Source: Janthinobacterium sp051380735
GTDB lineage: Bacteria > Pseudomonadota > Gammaproteobacteria > Burkholderiales > Burkholderiaceae_D
Assembly: GCF_051380735.1 (NCBI RefSeq)
Contig: NZ_JBNYXQ010000009.1
Coordinates: 139,490 to 203,489, forward strand
DNA: 64,000 nucleotides
Direction: 5' to 3'
The notes under the pieces are model-generated. The model was not told where the DNA came from. It saw nothing but the letters and a program-made list of their open reading frames with translations, and did no database searches. The translations under genes were made by a program, and so were the position numbers. Positions 61,102 through 64,000 of the stretch are shown piece after piece. Within the stretch, counting starts at the first letter, position 1. Each line of letters begins with the position of its first letter.

Positions 61102-61857
61102 ATGATGAAAACACTGCCGATTTCTTTGCTGTTGCTGCCATTGTGGGCGCAGGCCCAGGTCACCATCGACGCCCCCAAGAGCGGCTGGCGCAATTCGGCT
61201 GGCGCGCAGGAGGAATACACACAAGCGGTCAATTACCCCGCCGCGTCGGTCAACCTGCAGCCGGGCCAGGCCGAGACGGCGCAGATACGCGGGAGGATCG
61301 CCGGCGCCGTCAAGGGCAAGCCCGCCACCCTGGTAGTCAACGGCGTGGCGATGCCGATGGAAGTGGGCGAGGACGGCAGCTATGGCCGCCCCTATGGCTT
61401 CGGTAGCGGTTCGAACAGCGTGGAAGTGCGCTCGCCGGACGGCAAGAGCCGTGCGCGCACCCAGTTTGTCGACAGCTATCAGGGCAAAACCCGGGCGCGT
61501 TTGCGCGTGGTGCTGTCCTGGGACAGCGCCGGCACCGACCTCGATCTGCATGTGGTGACGCCCGACGGTGGCCACGCCTGGTACGGCAATCGCGTATTGA
61601 AAGATGGCGGCGCGCTGGATGTGGACGTGACCACCGGCTATGGCCCGGAGATCTTTTCCAGTTCGGCACCTGTGAAGGGCAACTACCACGTGTATGTCAA
61701 TTACTACGGCAGCGGCGAGAATACCGCCGTGCTGACGGTGGCTCGTTTGTCTATCATTACCAATGAGGGAACGCCGCGTGAAAAGATGCAAAGCTTCCAG
61801 GTGCCGATGCGGGCCGCAGGCGAGCTGACCCTGGTGAAATCGTTCGTGCTGCCGTAA
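61102..61857 (+). CDS. Second DUF2135 protein, paralogue of YfaP
   Basis: The 251-residue exported protein is clearly a tandem paralogue of the preceding gene: YGFGSGSNSVEVRSPDGKS and GTDLDLHVVTPDGGHAWY correspond line by line. It starts MMKTLPISLLLLPLWAQAQV; a methionine one codon later is also possible. Two DUF2135 members are also what the six-gene P. aeruginosa mag operon is believed to have (from memory). It is the last gene of the operon, followed by about 120 AT-rich bases of the hip promoter. Confidence 0.88.
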   Translation: MMKTLPISLLLLPLWAQAQVTIDAPKSGWRNSAGAQEEYTQAVNYPAASVNLQPGQAETAQIRGRIAGAVKGKPATLVVNGVAMPMEVGEDGSYGRPYGFGSGSNSVEVRSPDGKSRARTQFVDSYQGKTRARLRVVLSWDSAGTDLDLHVVTPDGGHAWYGNRVLKDGGALDVDVTTGYGPEIFSSSAPVKGNYHVYVNYYGSGENTAVLTVARLSIITNEGTPREKMQSFQVPMRAAGELTLVKSFVLP

Positions 61858-61893
61858 ATCTTTATCCAGGCCAGAGTATGGTAAAGGCGTAAA

Positions 61894-61966
61894 TTATCCG
61901 CTTTGTAGAATAATTTGAATTTATTCTTTATATAGAATAAACTTGCTTTATTATCTATGGATAATA
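61894..61966 (+). promoter_or_regulatory. HipB-type operator cluster upstream of hipBA
   Basis: Three inverted repeats lie in an AT-rich 73-base stretch: TTATCC-N8-GAATAA (61894-61913), TTTATTC-N8-GAATAAA (61920-61941) and the perfect TATTATC-TATG-GATAATA (61949-61966). The first two share the N8 spacing and TATCC-like arms of E. coli HipB operators, so repression by HipB is likely (inference). Confidence 0.6.
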
Positions 61967-61979
61967 ATACGAGGTTTTT

Positions 61980-62237
61980 ATGAACACGCCAATCCGTACT
62001 ACGGGTGAACTGGGGCCCCTGCTCAAGCGTTTGCGCAAAGCAAAAAATATGTCACAGACCGACTTGGGCCGGCGTATCGGGCTATCTCAGGAACGTATAT
62101 CGGTGATCGAAAGGCAGCCCGAAAAAGTCACGATGGACAACCTGCTCACGGTCTTGATGGCGCTGGGCGTTCACTTTGCCGTTGTCGAACCGACTGCCAG
62201 GACCCAAGGCAACGCCGAGAACAAGGCGGAATGGTGA
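61980..62237 (+). CDS. hipB: HipB-type helix-turn-helix antitoxin/repressor
   Basis: The 85-residue protein has one HTH_3 domain: LGPLLKRLRKAKNMSQTDLG, then RRIGLSQERISVIERQPEKV. E. coli HipB both neutralises HipA kinase and represses the hip promoter. The ATG at 61980 has GAGG 5 bases upstream. The gene overlaps hipA by 7 bases, so the pair would be translationally coupled. Since hipA is frameshifted, HipB may now act only as an autorepressor. Confidence 0.9.
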   Translation: MNTPIRTTGELGPLLKRLRKAKNMSQTDLGRRIGLSQERISVIERQPEKVTMDNLLTVLMALGVHFAVVEPTARTQGNAENKAEW

Positions 62238-63564
62238 TGGCTGGCAGGCCAACGACCTCGCGCGTACTGGACGTGTGGATGAACGGCGAATTGGTCGGCG
62301 CCTGGACACTGCAAGGCCAGGGCCATCGCTTCAGTTATGCGGACACTTGGTTCGCCAGCCCCTATGCGCGCTCGTTATCGCTGTCGCTGCCAATGACGCA
62401 GGGCACCGCGCCGTTTACCGATGCGCGCGTCGAAAATTATTTTGACAACCTGTTACCGGATAGTCTCGACATTCGTAAACGCGTCGCGCTGAGGTTTGGC
62501 GCCAGTTCCATCCGGGCATTTGATCTGATCGAAAAGATAGGCAAGGACTGCGTGGGCGCCGTGCAACTGATGCCAGGCGGATCGGCGCCGCCCGATGTGC
62601 GCCGCATTGACGCCACGCCGCTGTCCGATGCGAGATCGAAAGCTTGCTCGATGACGTCATCGCAACGCCAGGGCCAGGCAGTCGCCATGATGAAGACGCG
62701 TTACGCATTTCGCTGGCAGGTGCGCAGGAGAAAACCGCGCTGATGAAGCAGGGAGGGCAATGGTATCTTCCGCATGGCGCCACCCCCACCACGCATATCC
62801 TGAAGCTGCCATTGGGTCAGGTAGGCAGGTCGCGCGCCGACTTTTCAACTTCGGTGGAAAACGAATGGCTCTGTTCGCAACTGGCGGTGGCATTTGGCTT
62901 GCAGGCGGCGGCGTGCCAGATCGAACACCTTGGTCGGCACAAGGTACTTGCCGTGCAGCGGTTTGACCGTGTCTTGCTTGACACATGGTGGGCGCGCCTG
63001 CCGCAGGAGGATTTTTGCCAGGTGCTCGGAGTTCCTCCTGGCTTGAAATATGAAAACCAGGGTGGTCCAGGTATGGCCGCCATCCTTGAGAAACTGCGTG
63101 GCAGCACGCAGGCGCAAAGTGACCGCGAACACTTTCTGGCCAGCCAATTGTTGTTCTGGATGTTGGCGGCGCCAGACGGACACGCGAAAAATTTCAGCAT
63201 CTTCCTTGAGCGGCATGGTGCCTACCATCTGACACCCCTGTATGACGTTCTATCTGCGTGGCCGGTGATCGGGGACGGACCGAATATGTTCCAATGGCAA
63301 AAAGTAACCATGGCCATGGCTGTCCGGGCCGGCAACGCCCACTATAAAATGAACGAGATCGCGCGCCGTCACTGGAATACCGCAGCCAAGGCCAATGCGG
63401 TTGGCAGCGATGTTGAACCATTGATTGAACGGTTCACCGCTCTCGCGCCAACGGCAATTGCCCAAGTGCAGTCCCTGTTGCCAGGCGACTTTCCAGCGCA
63501 CGTTAGCGATACGATTTTTGAGGGTGTCCTGAAACAGGCAAGCCGGCTTCGCCGCCAGGCATAA
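62231..63564 (+). pseudogene. hipA: HipA-like Ser/Thr kinase toxin, broken by a one-base deletion
   Basis: HipA phosphorylates glutamyl-tRNA synthetase and causes persistence in E. coli. Two frames make up the gene. The first (62231-62743) covers the N-terminal domain (LDVWMNGELVGAW, FDNLLPDS, RFGASS). The second (from about 62632 to 63564) covers the kinase (LAGAQEKTAL, APDGHAKNFSIFLE, YDVLSAWP). The frames join if one G is restored near 62632 (GCGAG to GCGGAG), giving LSDAEIESLLDDV and a protein of about 444 residues, close to HipA's 440. Kinase motifs downstream are intact, so the mutation is recent or is a sequencing error. Confidence 0.85.
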
Positions 63565-63625
63565 GCTGGACCCGAAGATGGCCGGCACCTCTCGCATACC
63601 TTTCTCGTCTTTTCAAAAATCACTC

Positions 63626-63654
63626 TTGCGGACCCGCCGCGCCTTTGCTATAGT
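63626..63654 (+). promoter_or_regulatory. rRNA operon promoter P1
   Basis: A TTGCGG (63626-63631) and TATAGT (63649-63654) pair stands exactly 17 bases apart. A GC-rich discriminator-like stretch follows the -10 element, as is common at rRNA promoters. Confidence 0.6.
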
Positions 63655-63722
63655 TCGCCTCCTAGCAAAACGACGCACACAAAACAGCGTGTTGCACAGT
63701 GAAGCGAGAGTAGAAAAGAAGG

Positions 63723-63751
63723 TTGACGAAATAGCCGAAACGCTTCATACT
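63723..63751 (+). promoter_or_regulatory. rRNA operon promoter P2
   Basis: TTGACG (63723-63728) and CATACT (63746-63751) are again 17 bases apart, 97 bases after P1, matching the tandem P1-P2 layout of rRNA operons. Confidence 0.6.
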
Positions 63752-63815
63752 CTTCCTTCTTCGCGGCTGACAAACACAACGCTTTGTCGATAGCGCAAAA
63801 GTAGCACCGAATACA

Positions 63816-63830
63816 GTTCTTTAACAATTA
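63816..63830 (+). promoter_or_regulatory. boxA antitermination site in the rRNA leader
   Basis: GTTCTTTAACAATTA closely resembles the boxA sequence near the 16S gene of many Burkholderiales (E. coli TGCTCTTTAACAA). It supports an rRNA operon whose 16S gene begins after the window end. Confidence 0.75.
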
Positions 63831-64000
63831 ACAGTCGATAAGTGTGGGCATTTGATGAAGTGCAGCGTTGATCTTCGGATCGATGTAAAACTTAAAATAT
63901 CAAATGTTCACAAGAAATAATGAAATAGGCGCTACGAAAGTAGTGGCCTGTCAGTTTTTTGAGTGAGCGACCCATCAGCAATGATGGTGCCTGTAACAGG
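63831..64000 (+). ncRNA. 16S rRNA leader (partial; gene lies beyond the window)
   Basis: From boxA to the window edge the sequence shows the leader of an rRNA transcript: no reading frame, long AT-rich and palindromic stretches (such as TGATCTTCGGATCGATG), and GAGTGAGCGACC typical of these leaders. The 16S start (AGAGTTTGATC) is not reached, so no rRNA gene is claimed. Confidence 0.55.

Noticed and set aside
1..64000. CRISPR arrays, tRNA genes, insertion sequences and integrases
   Set aside because: No direct-repeat/spacer arrays, no cloverleaf sequences and no transposase or integrase motifs were recognised by eye; a dedicated scan was not possible.

Overview
The window is about 64 kb of GC-rich chromosome around the replication origin of a betaproteobacterium, most likely Oxalobacteraceae (Janthinobacterium / Duganella / Massilia type). 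The evidence is the dnaA-dnaN-gyrB and rpmH-rnpA-yidD-yidC-mnmE arrangement, several chemoreceptors, the protein families, dispersed GGGGTCAGAC palindromes and a Burkholderiales-like rRNA leader at the right edge. The genus call is inference. Transcription polarity switches at about 34.5 kb: dnaA, dnaN and gyrB run left, rpmH onwards runs right, so the origin is placed there.

Left part (1-24.7 kb). nudC (cut by the window edge), folE, a chemoreceptor, a YfcG-type GST, a periplasmic HiuH plus an HbpS/GlcG protein divergent from a two-component system (an HprRS-like neighbourhood), a 1112-residue UPF1-like SF1 helicase, a second chemoreceptor, LysR / serine hydrolase / MFS, DinB, MarC, AraC / EamA, a third chemoreceptor, a PerM-type permease and two uncharacterised envelope proteins.

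Accessory insert (24.8-29.1 kb). Downstream of gyrB lie two genes visibly poorer in GC. One is a 1285-residue fusion of a SAM methyltransferase, PLD-family nuclease, SF2 helicase, S24/LexA-like domain and DUF3427. The other is a small protein resembling VbhA/Fic antitoxins, with no Fic toxin beside it. This is the best candidate for an undescribed, defence-like system.

Origin core (29.1-39 kb). gyrB, two palindromic repeats, dnaN, dnaA, an intergenic region with DnaA boxes, then rpmH, rnpA, yidD, yidC and mnmE.

Envelope region (39-51.7 kb). Hpt protein, CAP-domain lipoprotein, pssA, aldo/keto reductase, a PBP5-type DD-carboxypeptidase, an alpha/beta hydrolase with a thioredoxin-like ferredoxin, a Mla/MCE lipid-transport operon (STAS-permease, ATPase, MCE protein, lipoprotein, VanZ protein) and a B12-type radical SAM protein.

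Right part (51.8-64 kb). A six-gene, overlapping bacterial alpha-2-macroglobulin operon (yfaA-yfaT-yfaS-yfaQ-yfaP plus a second yfaP), matching the E. coli yfa and P. aeruginosa mag loci. Then a hipBA module whose hipA is broken by a one-base deletion, and the tandem promoters, boxA and leader of an rRNA operon whose 16S gene starts beyond the window.
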